In this document: positions 11,211-22,900 of the stretch, piece after piece
How positions within the stretch are numbered: position 1 is the stretch's first letter
Layout of the letters: the number at the start of each line of letters is the position of its first letter
Source of the DNA: Alnus glutinosa
Taxonomy: Eukaryota > Streptophyta > Magnoliopsida > Fagales > Betulaceae
Reading direction: 5' to 3'
Assembly: GCF_958979055.1 (NCBI RefSeq)
Contig: NC_084896.1
Location: forward strand, 2,604,001 to 2,668,000
Length of the DNA stretch: 64,000 nucleotides
The notes under the pieces: generated by a model
Databases searched by the model: none
Told to the model about the DNA's origin: nothing
Seen by the model: the letters and a program-made list of their open reading frames with translations, nothing else
Made by a program: the position numbers and the translations under genes

Positions 11211-11598
11211 ATGGTTACCTATACGAGTAAGCCATGGCTCTTCTTTGTTCTGCTTCTTGTCCTGTCGTACTACAGAGCATGCTTCTCCATTGCAGGAGAT
11301 ACCCTTTCAACAGGTCAGCCTCTTTCAGTGAGAAAAACCATAGTATCTGAAGGTGGCAATTTTGTGCTCGGTTTCTTCAGACCAGGTACTTCTTCAAAAA
11401 TATACGGTATAATGATTTTGATGTCAAAGATGTTGTTTGGGTAGCAAATAGAAAGAACCCTTTGTCTGAGGCATCTTCATCAAGACTTGAACTCTCAGAA
11501 GATGGCAATCTAGTCCCGCTTGAAGGTTCCTCCAAGATACCATTTTGGTCAACAAATTTGCCACATCCCCTGAAAAACTCAACTGAAGCAGTGCCTTT
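11211..11598 (+). pseudogene. GsSRK 5' exon-1 fragment (signal peptide plus part of the B-lectin domain)
   Basis: ATG 11211 opens a signal peptide and B-lectin start close to those of the other copies (KPWLFFVLLLVLS, then GGNFVLGFFRPG). A deletion near 11405, inside the segment that encodes YLGIWYK in sister genes, shifts the frame, and a stop follows. The second frame continues the lectin homology (SSSRLELSEDGNL, then KIPFWSTNL) to about 11595. There the coding homology stops, and the next bases (tttgcaaatttc) match the 3'-flank repeat at 63207. Everything from mid-lectin to the gene's end is therefore missing. It belongs to a different promoter lineage from 5593. Confidence 0.85.
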
Positions 11599-12166
11599 GC
11601 AAATTTCATTAAATTCTTATCAACAATTAAATTCTTGCAATTTTTTTTTCTAAAAAAACCGATAAGTATTTTAAGAATTTTGACACCCCTCCGTTAAAAT
11701 TTAACGAAAAATTATAATGAAATTAAAAAAAAAATTGAAAGATTGATACACTAAATTGCCAATTTTTAAAGTTTAAAAGTATGATCACAAAAGTGATGAA
11801 ATGTCATAAGTGATAATTGAAGTTTTTTCAAAATTTGGAGATCCTAAACAATGCTCTCCTCATTTGGGGAGCACTGCTTACAGGGGCGGAGCCAGCCTCC
11901 CCAAGTTGGGGGGGCCAAATTGAAAAGAAAAAAAGTTTTGGGAGGGCCAAAATTAGAAAAAATAAAAAATAAAAAATAAAAAATAACAAAAATTGGGATA
12001 AAATTTTAATTTTTTTTTAATTTTTTTTTTTGGAGAACCTTGGGGCTTGGGGGGCACTGCTTACTAACTAATATTTTAAAAAAAAAAATTGGACCATTCT
12101 CTCTCTTCACAATTTTGAAAAAAACACTGAATACGATTATTTAATTAGCTTAATAACTTGTAAATT
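11599..12166. repeat. Receptor 3'-flank repeat, copy 2 (first part)
   Basis: Matches 3880-4260, 18745-19090 and 63205-63590. It is interrupted by a small hAT-type insert at 11881-12055. No gene. Confidence 0.7.
11881..12055. mobile_element. Small non-autonomous hAT element with 8-bp TSD
   Basis: Begins CAGGGGCGGAGCCAGC, a terminus common in plant hAT elements. It is flanked by ACTGCTTA on both sides (11873-11880, 12056-12063), and sister flanks at about 19020 and 63495 lack the insert. The right end (GGGGCTTGGGGGGC) is a poor complement of the left, so the 3' terminus is decayed or shortened. No coding capacity. Confidence 0.8.
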
Positions 12167-13378
12167 TAGGGGTGTAAATCCGGACCGGGTATAACCGGCA
12201 GGGAAACCGGAACCGGGAATTAACTGGCTCCAGGAAACCGGGAAACCCGGTTGGTACCCGGGTACCCGGCTCCGGTTACCCAAAGCCGGAGCGCGCCGGG
12301 TATTGATGGTATGAAATCCCGGGTATTTCCGGGTACCCGGCTCCGGGTACCTTAGTTATTTAAAAAAAAAAAATTATCCCCCTACCCCTTTACTCTAAAA
12401 TTACACACGGCTTAAAGAAAAACTTAATGGCTTATGAAGGGTTTTTTTAGTCTTTTTAGTACTTGTTACCTGCTGCCCTGCCCACTTGCCCTAAGTCCCT
12501 AACTCCTTAGTCCTTACCCTGTTACCCAAAGTCCCAAACGGCCAAACTCCAGATTGCAGATTGTGCCGCACGCCCGCACTGCCGTCTGCCGCTGCTGACT
12601 CTGCTGAGCTGCTCCCTATGCCTCCCACTCATTGCCTCGTTCACGACGTTCAGCCCATTGAAGCTCCTGCAGAAATCATCTCCTTCAGTTCACGGCTTCA
12701 CGACGTTCAGCCGACGACTTTCTGCCCATTGAAGCTCCTGCAGAAATCGTCTTCTTCACAGCTTCAAGTCGTTCAGCCGACGACGGTTCAGCACTTCAGC
12801 CCAGAATCTTGAATCTTTGAAACTTTTGTAAACTATTTGTCTATTTGAGTTTCTGACTTTCTGAGGTTTGGCTTAATAGGTGGCTCGTGCTCGATGCTTT
12901 GCACTTTGCAGCTTCGACATTCTCTATTGACTATTACTTCTCTTTTACGGTAGCCTCACGCCATATTGCACCTCTGTCCTACCTTGGGATCACACTAGCC
13001 ATCCCACTTTTAATCTTTTATGCCAACTATGTTATTGATCTCTATTGTGTCTTGAAAAAGAAATGCAGACAATGTGATTGGTGTTGCTGATGAAACAGTT
13101 ATCAAACTCAAATCTCAAGATTTCAATTCAAGTTTTATTACACTAAATTGTGATTTCTTTGCAATGGATTGGGTTATTTGTTACAAAAATTAATTTTTTT
13201 TAAAAAAAATATAACACCCGGACCAGATAACCGGTTTTATCCGGGTATCCGGGTAAAACCGGTTACCCGGGGTACCCGGGTCTGAGGCCGGGTGTTAAAT
13301 GCGAAAAACCCGGGGACCCGGAGCCGGTTTCTGGTTTTTACCCAATACCCGAGAACCCGCTCCGGGTTTACACCCCTA
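12167..13378. mobile_element. Non-autonomous hAT-like element with CCGGGT-rich ends (1212 bp)
   Basis: The ends are inverted: TAGGGGTGTAAA on the left and TTTACACCCCTA on the right. GTAAATT flanks both ends (12160-12166, 13379-13385). The sister flank at about 63590 reads cttgtaaattatttac without interruption. About 200 bases inside each end are packed with short CCGGGT/ACCCGG motifs, which look like the subterminal repeats that bind hAT transposases. The interior is not recognised and has no long ORF; short frames at 12561-12812 and 12887-13090 look non-coding. Confidence 0.8.
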
Positions 13379-14700
13379 GTAAATTATTTACTAAATGTGC
13401 GGACAAACATAAGCAATTAATGTTTGATTCTGAAGCAAACAACCGAAAAGCGACGAAGGTTTTAAATCTTACGTACTTAATTTTCGTGCGTGTCTTCTGG
13501 TAATTACTATAATGTATGCAACAAAAGTGGGAGAATTAGAAACCATTAACGTACATATATATGCGCACTCGCCGCTCTCTATATTTTAAAATAAGTTTAA
13601 TATAATGATCAATGTAAAACAGAATCCTATTTAACATGATGATCACTTTCTTTAATTTTATTAGTCTTGGTACCTATTTTGTTGAATTAAATTTTGGAAA
13701 AACATCTTAATTACTTGAATATATATATATATAAAATAAAATAGTAAGAGTGGATAGCTCCGGAGATAAATGCTTTGAAAAATGTAAGTTTTTAACAATG
13801 AAAAAATTTAATAAAGAGTAAATTTGAACAGTCCGATGTGGCCAAATGCTACGATAATGATCGACAATTTGCAGAGAGTCAATTCACTCTAATGCAATAT
13901 TCTTAATCTAACATTAAAGGAAAACAAGGTGTACGTTCAACTTTGATCAGCGCCATGCTTAGACCCATTCAGTGGACCCAGGCTTGTAAAAATGGAGGGG
14001 TTAAATCGAAAAAAAAAAATTTGAGGGGGTAAAACTAAAAAAATTAAAAAATTAAGGGATAAAATTTTAATTTTTTTAATTTTTTTTTTTTTTTGTGAAA
14101 AAAAAAATTTAAGGAAAAATTTTGGGGCTTGGGGGGGCCAGGGCCCCCCCTAGCCCCAATGTAGGACCGCCCCTGGACCCATTCAAGCTTCTAAAAAAGA
14201 ATTCTCATTTAATTCAATAGACAGAGTGGTTGTTCGTTGTTAGTTGTTAGATGTATTAAGTGACAAATTAATTCTCATTTGATTCACACAGCATAGTTTG
14301 GTAGACAAATATCCTTCGAAGCGAATGGAATGGATAGCATATATTTTATAGTCAGAATTTAAAATTAATACATCTAATAGTGATAATAATGTTACATTAT
14401 TTAATTTTTTTAAAAAAATGTCTCAATATTAGCGTAATGTATCCCATTATATATATATATATATATATATGCAGGAACTTTAAATAAATATTTAATAAAA
14501 AGCTTTACCTCCGTTGTTGTGGAACTTCATTAATGCGTTTTGTACGTAGTCGTAGCTTGATTAATTGTCTGAGCCGGTGGCTGAAAAAGAAAGGAATGTG
14601 GAATATTCAGGAGTAGGCTGGAAGTGATCAACTCTGTCACAAGAAGAGTCCTATTCTGGCATCATTCTTCTTCTACCGTTTTTCTGCAAGTTAGAGAGGG
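13379..14700 (+). promoter_or_regulatory. Remaining 3'-flank and upstream region of the 14701 receptor fragment
   Basis: Homologous to 4260-5592, including the conserved wording before the gene (ttaattgtctgagccggtg, ggaatgtggaatattc). It is interrupted by a 206-bp hAT MITE at 13970-14175. An (AT)n run lies near 14450. No gene. Confidence 0.6.
13970..14175. mobile_element. hAT MITE with perfect 8-bp TSD (206 bp)
   Basis: The right end, ACCGCCCCTG, is the complement of a CAGGGGCGG-type hAT terminus; the left end CAGTGGACCCAGG is a decayed match. GACCCATT is duplicated at 13962-13969 and 14176-14183. The sister promoter at about 5038 has a single gacccattcaagc. The interior is A/T and G-run sequence related to 11881-12055. 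Confidence 0.85.
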
Positions 14701-14958
14701 ATGGGTACCACGAAGACTATGCCATGGCTCTTATTTGTTCTGCTTCTAATCCTGTCTTGTTACACAGCATGCTTCTCCATAGCTGGTAATACCCTTTCAG
14801 CAGGTCAGTCTCTTTCTTTTTAAAAGAACGAGATCATATTATCCCAAGGTGGCACTTTTGAGCTCGGCTTCTTCACTCCAGGCTCTTCAGTAAATATCTA
14901 CCTGGGCATATGGTATAAATGGTTTGTTCCGAAGGAAGTTGTTTGGGTAGCAAATAGA
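14701..14958 (+). pseudogene. GsSRK 5' exon-1 fragment cut by a hAT transposon
   Basis: ATG 14701 starts a signal peptide and B-lectin region nearly identical to the gene at 5593. Codon 41 is TAA (14821-14823) where the intact gene has TCA. Homology ends after gtagcaaataga, at the codons for ANR, where the hAT terminus CAGGGCCGCCCTG begins at 14959. The remaining lectin, transmembrane and kinase exons are gone: the transposon remnant is followed directly by the receptor 3' flank. No functional product is expected. Confidence 0.9.
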
Positions 14959-15803
14959 CAGGGCCGCCCTGCCAGCTTAGGTGAATTAGGCGGTTGCCTA
15001 AGGCTCCCAATAAAAAATATTAATAATTTTTTTTATATAAAAAAAAAAAAAAAAAAGAACTTTAATTGTTATCAATACACTTTAATAAGGCTCCAAAATA
15101 TGGTAAAAAACTAAAAATAAAATTAATAAGGCCCCAATTATCAAATATCAATGAAGATGGAAAGTCTCATTAAAAAAAATAGAAAAAAGACATAATTAAA
15201 TAGATTGTCTGGTCTGTCCCAACTCCCAAGTTCCAATTACAAAAAAAAAAAATTAAATGCTAAGAGTGAAAGAAGATGGAAAGTCTTTTTGAAGATGGGA
15301 AGTCTCATTAAAAAATAAGACTTAATTAAGTGCACTATATGCCCAACGTTCATTTTTTTTTTTTTTTTAAGTTACATCCAACGTTCCTATTAGAGTCTAT
15401 ATAAGTTTCTTTTTTTTTATTATTATTTCAAGTTCTCTATTCAAGTCGATCTTATTCGAATTTAAATTTCTCTCTTCTTCTTCATTCTCATTATTTCCCT
15501 ATAACTTAAAATCATTCCATATCTACTAAGTGATAAAAAAGAAAAAGGGTTAGTTACCAAAAAGAATCAATCAATCAATTGCATTAACTTTTTTATTTGA
15601 TTCTAGGAAATATTTTTACACTAATGACTAATTTGTCTTTCCTTGTGCAGGTTAAAAGTGTTAAATAATCCTACCATAAAGATTAAAGAGAATTCAATCT
15701 TTGACAAATCAGGTTTTATTGTTCTATTTTTTAATTTATTTTATTATATATATATATATATATATAATTTTTTGGTACATAAATCATGTTTATTTAATTT
15801 GTA

Positions 15804-16209
15804 GGGGTAATTACCTTTTCCCCACTTGAACTACCAAAAAATGCGCGATGCCTCCATGAACTACCAACTCAACCAAAATAGAGCATTCAACTACCAAAGA
15901 CAATCATTTTCCCCCATTCCGTCAGTTAGAGGGGTTAAAAGAAACAGTCAACGGGTCATGTGCCGTTTTACATGGGGGAAAAGAGAAAGATGGTAGTAGT
16001 TCATGGGGGGAAACGAGGAAGAAAATGAGGGTAAAACGGCGTGTGATGGTCACGTGACCCGTTGACTGTTTGTTTTAACCCTTTTGACTGACGGAAGGGG
16101 GGAAAAGGGTTGTCTTTGGTAGTTGAATGCTCTATTTTGGTCGAGTTGGTAGTTTGTGGGGGCATCGCGCATTTTTTGGTAGTTCATGGGGGAAAAATGT
16201 AATTACCCC
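15804..16209. mobile_element. Hairpin MITE with 9-bp TSD (Mutator-like), inside hAT copy B
   Basis: Inverted ends GGGGTAATTAC and GTAATTACCCC, with long arms that pair across the element (for example ccaaaaaatgcgcgatgcc with ggcatcgcgcattttttgg). TAATTTGTA is repeated at 15795-15803 and 16210-16218. Copy A at about 957 reads taatttgtaattac with no insert. A 9-bp duplication fits the Mutator superfamily. The element near 42948-43171 shares the right-hand terminus. Confidence 0.88.
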
Positions 16210-16309
16210 TAATTTGTAATTACTTTTAATTATAGATGTCTACTAGAAAATATGCCTCTGAATATGAAAAACTTAAAAAAAAAATAAAAAAATAAAAAAA
16301 TAAAAAAAA

Positions 16310-18335
16310 AAGTAGAAAAATTAATTGAATCTCAAAAAGGATCTTTAAATAAATTTGTTATTAGCAATAAACAAAATATAAATGATAATTTAGTTGAAAA
16401 GCACATAAATGAACAAGAAATTCATGAAAAAGAGTTAGAAGATAATGAAATAATACAACAAAAATATGACATTAAAATTAATGATAGTGACATTCAATTA
16501 TGTAATATAACAGCTCTTGATGAAGAAGTTCAAGAAAATTTAAAAGAAAATAAAAATATTGATGATATATCTAATTCTATTGTTACAAATATTTATGACC
16601 CATGTCAATGAAAAAATATTGATGTAAAATTAAGAGATTTATTAGTAGAAAATGGTCCAATAAGAGACAACAATATAAACTTTCCTAAAGATGAAAACTC
16701 TAGACATTTTTCTAGTACATTTTATATACGAAAATTATCAAATGGGGAGAAGCATGATAGAAAATGGCTAGTCTATTCAAAAGATCTAGATAGAATATTT
16801 TGTTTTTGTTGCAAGTTGTTTAATTCAAAATCTAGTATAAATCAACTAGCCGATCGATGAAGGAACTAATGACTGAAAAAATCTTAGTGCTAAGCTTAAA
16901 AGTCATGAAACAACCAATGAACATATTACTAACATGAATGCTTGGGTTGATTTAGAAATGTGATTGTCAAAAAATAAAGCAATTGATAAAAACGTCCAAG
17001 AACAAATTAACAAAGAGAAAGATCATTGGAAAAAAGTATTATTGAGAATTATTGTTGTAGTAAAGAATCTTGGTAAAAATAATTTGGCATTTAGAGGAAA
17101 TAATGAAAAGATTTACCAAGAAAATAATGAAAATTTTTAAAGTCTAATTGAAATGATAGCAAAATTTGATCCAATAATGCAAGAACATATTCGGCGTATT
17201 AAAGATGGTGAAATTCATAATCATTATCTTGGACATAAAATCCAAAATGAATTGATACATTTGTTAGCAACTGAAATTAAAAATAATATTATTAAAAAAA
17301 TTAAAGATGCAAAATATTTTTCAATTATGCTTGATTGTATCACTGATGCAAGTCATCAGGAACAAATGTCTCTCATACTAAGATGTGTTGATATTTCAAC
17401 AAATACAATCAAAATAGATGAACATTTTATAGAATTTATGAAAGTAGATGATACTACTGGAAAAGGTCTTTTTAATGAAATTATAGACGTAATTAAAAAT
17501 CTTGAACTGAATATTAATGATATACGAGGACAAGGATACGATAATGGGTCTAACATGAAAGAAAAAGAACGAGTGGTAAAAAAAAGACTTCTTGTTATTA
17601 ATTCTAAAGCGTTTTACACACCATGTGGTTGTTATAGTCTTAACCTTGTAATAAGTGATATGGCAAATTCTTGTCCTAAAGCTATAACTTTTTTTGGAAT
17701 TGTACAACGTATATATTCTTTGTTTTCTTCATCTACAAAAAGATAGAAAATTTTACAAGATAATGTATCGGGTTTAACTCTTAAGCCTCTCTCACAAACA
17801 TGTTGAGAAAGTCGGATTGAAAGCATTAAAGCCATAAAATTTCAAACCCCACAAATTATAGATGCTTTGTTGTAATTAGCAAAAACAAGTGAAGATTCTA
17901 TAACAAAAAGTGAAGCTAATTGTTTAGCAACCTATGAGATTGAAAGTTTTAAATTCTTATGAAGCATGACTATTTGGTATGATATAGTATTTGCCGTTAA
18001 TACTGTTAGTAAAAATTTACAATCAAAAGACATGCATATTGATGTTGCTATAGATCATTTAAATGTCTTATTTCTTATTTTAAAAATTATAGAGAAAATG
18101 GATTTACATCTGTTATGATTTTATCTAAAGAGATTGCAACTAAAATGGAAATAGATCATGTATTTCATGAAAAACGTATAATTCGAAGAAAGAAACAGTT
18201 TGATGAGATTGCCAATGACAAGACAACATAATCTGCTGAAGAATCTTTTATAATTGATTATTTATTATATATAGTAGATCAAGCCATTTCTTCAATTCAA
18301 AGTAGGTTTGAACAATTTCAGATATATGAAAATAA
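16310..18335 (+). pseudogene. Degenerate hAT transposase (TTF zinc finger / DUF4371 type), copy B
   Basis: Second copy of the transposase in 1135-3084. The longest open piece, 17153-17746 (197 codons), spans the DUF4371-like region with the catalytic-core pattern [21 protein letters not shown] and continues to GQGYDNGSNM and a CHCYSLNL-like motif (here CGCYSLNLVISD). It is better preserved than copy A, which is frameshifted in the same region. The zinc-finger part (about 16600-16860) has an in-frame TGA and a frameshift. The C-terminal dimerisation part is deleted. Confidence 0.78.
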
Positions 18336-19942
18336 ATGAAAGAAAGTAAATGTTGTAGAACCAATTTGATGCAGGGCACGAGGCACGAGCTACAGATTAC
18401 ACCAACCCATGGTCTTGTCGTTGCGTTGCGTGATTGAAAGCTTAATCATTATTGGACTTTTTATTAGTTTGTATTTTTGTTACAGAGAAATTTTAGTACT
18501 GCTTCGCGTGATCGGTTTAAATTATAAATTATTTTTTGTGGTATAAAAAATAAAATTGTAAAGTTTTTGTGATAGGCAAAAATTACAAATTACAAATTAC
18601 TTTTTTAAGTTGTTTTTTTGTCCACAAATTGAACAAAAATCGTTAATTTGCCATGTCAGTCTAATAAAAATGCACGCGTGTCTTTCTCAATTATATATAT
18701 ATATATATATGAAAGATTCAGGTATGGGTATTTTTGAAAATTTCGTTAAATCCTTACCAACAACTAAATCCTTGCAATTTTTTTTTCCTAAAAAAAAAGA
18801 CAGGTATTTTAAGAATTTTGACCTCTCCATTAGGATTTAATGAAAAATTCTAATCGATGATTAAAATTGAAAAAAAATAATAATAATTGAAAGATTAATA
18901 TACTAAATTGACAATTTTTAAAATTTAAAAGTATGATTACAAAAGTGATGAAATATCATGAGTGGTAATTGAAGTTTTTTCAAAATTTGGAGATCCTAAA
19001 CAATGCTCTCCTCATTTGGGGAGCACTATTTACTAACTAATGTTAAAACAACATTAAAACAATTAAAAAATAAATAAAAATCAGTGAATACGATTATTTA
19101 AATGTGCGGACAAACATAAGCAATGTCTGATTCTGAAGCAAACAACCGAAAAGCGATGAAGGTTTTAAATCTTATGCACTTAATTTTTGTGCGTGTCTTC
19201 AGGTTACTATAATGCATGAAACGAAAGAAAGAATTAGAAACCATTAACATATATATGCGGAATTAGAAACCATTAACATATATATGCGCACTCTCCGCAC
19301 TCTATATTTTTAAAAAGTTTAATATAATTATCAATGTAAAACAGAATCCTATTTAACATGATGATCACTTTCTTTTATTAGTCTTAGTACGTATTTTGTT
19401 GAATTAAATTTTAGAAAAACATTTTGTTGTTAGTTGTTAGATGCATTAAGCAACAAATTAATTCTAATTTAATTCACACAGCATAGTTTGGTTGACAAAT
19501 ATCCTTTGAAGCGAATGAAATAGATAATATATATTTTATAGTCAAAATTTAAAGTTAAATGAAATAATTATTATATATTTTTTAGTTAGAATTTAAAATT
19601 AATATATTTAACAGGGATAACAATGCTATATTATTTAAATTTTAAAAAAAATGTCTCGATATTAGGGTAATGTGTACCATTATATATTCAGTAACTTTAA
19701 TAAATATTCAATAAAAAGCTTTACCTCCGTTGTTGTTGAACTCCATTAATGCGTTATGTACGTACTCGTAGCTTGGTTAATTGTCTGAGCCGGTGGCTGA
19801 AAAAGAAAGGAATGTGGAATATTCAGGAGTAGGCTGGAAGTGATCAACTCTGTCACAAGAAGAGTCCAAGTTTTCTTGTTCACTCATTCATATTCTGCAT
19901 CATTCTTCTTCTACCATTTTTCTAGATCCAAGTTAGAGAGGG
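18336..19942 (+). promoter_or_regulatory. 3'-flank repeat copy 3 and upstream region of the 19943 receptor copy
   Basis: Follows the same order as 3141-5592. About 380 bases present before the intact gene (from about 4722 to 5097) are missing here: aaacatttt at 19424 joins directly to gttgttagttgttaga. It has no SINE at 19350. The last 250 bases (from about 19690) match the other promoters closely. No gene. Confidence 0.65.
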
Positions 19943-22900
19943 ATGGGTACCACGAAGACTAAGCCATGGCTCTTATTTGTTCTGCTTCTAATCCTGTCTT
20001 GTTGCACAGCATGCTTCTCCATAGCTGGTAATACCCTTTCAGCAGGTCAGTCTCTTTCTTTTTCAAAGAACGAGACCATATTATCTCAAGGTGGCCGGCA
20101 CTTTTGAGCTCGGTTTCTTCGCTCCAGGCTCTCCAGTAAAAATCTACCTGGGCATATGGTATAAATGGTTTGTTCCGAGGGAAGTTGTTTGGGTAGCAAA
20201 TAGAGAAAACCCTTTGTCTGACCCAAGACTTCACCTCTCAGAAGATGGCAATCTACTCCTGTTTGAGGGTTCCTCCAAGAACCAATTTTGGTTGACAAAT
20301 TTAACATTTCGCGGGTCAAATATAACTGAAGCAGTACTTCGTGATGATGGAAATTTTGTTTTGATAAACAGGTCGAAGACGTCTTCTATATTTTGGGAGA
20401 GTTTCGACCATCCAACCGATACATGGCTGCCAGGTGCAAAGCTTGGGGTCGATAAGCACATTTCATGGAAAAATTCAGAGGATCCAGCACCTGGTGTGTT
20501 CTCGTTGGGGTTAGACCCAAATGGAAGCAATCAGTATTTCTTAGAGTGGAACAGATCCCAAAACTATTGGAGTTCTGGAGTTTGGAACGGAAAAATTTTC
20601 AGCTTAATTCCTGAAATGAACGCATTTGTGCCAAGGAAAAATGTTCTGTTTAGTTCTATCTTCACCGACACTTTTGTGCCAAGTAAAAATGGAAGTGATG
20701 GATATTTAACTTACTCTCTTCAAAACCCTTCTTACCTTTTTAAATATCGGGTTGACTACAGAGGACAGTGGAGGCTACGAGTGTGGATGTCTGGCCCTTG
20801 GGAATGGAGTTCATTTTGGACTGCACCGGGGAATCTATCTGATGTCTTTGCTTTGTGTGGTGCGTTTGGCGTGGTACAGTACCCTGAGAATTACTCAACC
20901 CCTTGTCAGTGTCTAAAAGGTTTCGAACCATTTTCGATGAACTACACCAGACTAAACGATTGGCGAGGTGGCTGCGTGAGGAAATCCCCTTTGCAATGTG
21001 AGAAGAATAATATGTATGCTAATGGAAAAAAAGATTGGTTCTGGAAAATGCCAAACATGCGATTGCCTGTTCATTCGAGAGCATATTTGGCCGTGAATGC
21101 TAGTAGATGTGAATTGGCTTGCACGGAGAATTGTTCTTGCACTGCTTATGCTTATAATAGGAGTGGGTGTATGATATGGGATGGAGCTCTTTTCAACTTA
21201 CAGCAACGCGAGATTGGGCAAGATATCTATCTCAAACTTGCTGCTGATGAGTATCTGGATCCAAGTATGAAAGGTAGGATGAGTGAAATGAAAAGTATGT
21301 TTAATTAGGGTTGAGCTAATAGTGATTCTTGTCATTTTAATCAGGCAAAAAATGGAGAGTATGGGTAGCTGTGCTGGTCCCTGCAACAGGGCTTATCTTA
21401 TGCCTCGTCATTGGTTTTTCAACCAAAGGAAAGCTCAAATGCATAGGTAAGTGTAACCGTTCTAACCGTACATAGATCTATGGATGCGTGTCTCATAAGA
21501 CACGTGTCTAATTGTACAGCCGGTTAATACAGACAATTGTACGAAATCACTATCAATCAAAAAAGAGTAATATTACTTTTTACATTCATTTTATACTGAC
21601 CATTAATTAGTTCTTAGGACATCACTTAACACGCTTCCCTAATGGCCCAACAATGAAAATCTGTTTGTATTATTGGTTGGTGAAGATAGTGTTTCAGGCT
21701 CTTGAAACTATCTGAACCCTAGTTTGTGGGGGTCCTCCTACAAACTTAACCACGTCTCCGGGAAGGAGCTTTGCAGTTATTTGGTCATTTCACTGAAATG
21801 AGAATGATTTACTATATTGTTAGTACTTATTTGCGGAAATGACTAAAAAAACTTACTTACCGTGGATACTGGCCTTGCTCATTGTGGTTGAACTTTGGTG
21901 AACCTAATTAATGATGTCACCTCAGTTGCTTATCTTGGACCAACCACTGGATTTAATTCCATGTACGTATCCAATTCTTATCATTCTATATCAAACAGGA
22001 GAGAAGGCCTCAAGCAATAATCTACTCTCATTTGATTTTGATTCTGAACTCCATGAGAAGGATGCTGAGTTACCACTATTTAGTTATGAAAGCGTATCAG
22101 CTGCAACTAATAAATTTTCAGATTTGAATAAGCTTGGAGAAGGAGGTTTTGGACCTGTTTATAAGGTACACTACATTTTTCTAATGAATCTGCTTTGAAC
22201 ATTATTGAGAAAACCGACATTAATGGTAAACTGTCATGAATTGTGAAAGTTTAAGGAGCTTATCATTCTCCTTCGTAGGGGAAATTACTCAGAGGGCGAG
22301 AAATTGCATTGAAGATGCTTTCAAAAAGATCTGGGCAGGGAATCGAGGAGTTCAGAAATGAGACAATATTAATTGCAAAACTCCAGCATAGAAATCTTGT
22401 CAGAATCTTAGGTTGTTGTATTGAGCGAAATGAAAAGATATTAATATATGAGTACATGTTCAATCAAAGTTTGGATTTCTACCTTTTTGGTAAGTGCGCA
22501 TATTTATGTATATATGTGTATATATTTTCCTCTAATATGTTTCTAGGTTCTTAAGTACTAATTTTCTTAGTTGTACTATTTAAACAGATCAAACAAAGAA
22601 AAACATGTTAGATTGGGGGACACGCATACACATTATTGAAGGAATTGCACAAGGAATTCTTTATCTTCATCAATATTCAAGGTTACGGATCATACATAGA
22701 GATCTTAAGCCCAGCAACTTTCTCTTGGATAGTGAAATGAATCCAAAAATATCAGATTTTGGGATGGCTCGAATAGTTGGAGACAATGAAACGCCAACAA
22801 ACACACGTCGAATTGTCGGAACTTAGTAAGTATGCAATCTATTTCACATCTAATATCTCCAAAGAAAACGATTGGATTACTACAACTTTTATTACAATAT

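Larger units (their letters stand above)
14959..18335 (+). mobile_element. hAT-type DNA transposon, copy B, 3'-truncated
   Basis: The 5' terminus is CAGGGCCGCCCTGCCAGC, followed by a GGCGGTTGCCTAAGGC-like subterminal stretch, typical of a widespread plant hAT group. The element sits in exon 1 of a receptor gene. The 3' terminus is missing and the last transposase codons (FEQFQIYENK) run into receptor 3' flank at about 18336. Copy A (1-3140) has the same junction. It contains a 406-bp MITE (15804-16209) absent from copy A. No target duplication can be tested because the right end is lost. Confidence 0.88.

Noticed and set aside
10974..11444. Open frame of 156 codons starting well upstream of the receptor ATG
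   Set aside because: The start is not ATG in context and the first 79 codons have no homology to other copies. The signal peptide and sister genes support ATG 11211, so the upstream part is UTR in frame by chance.
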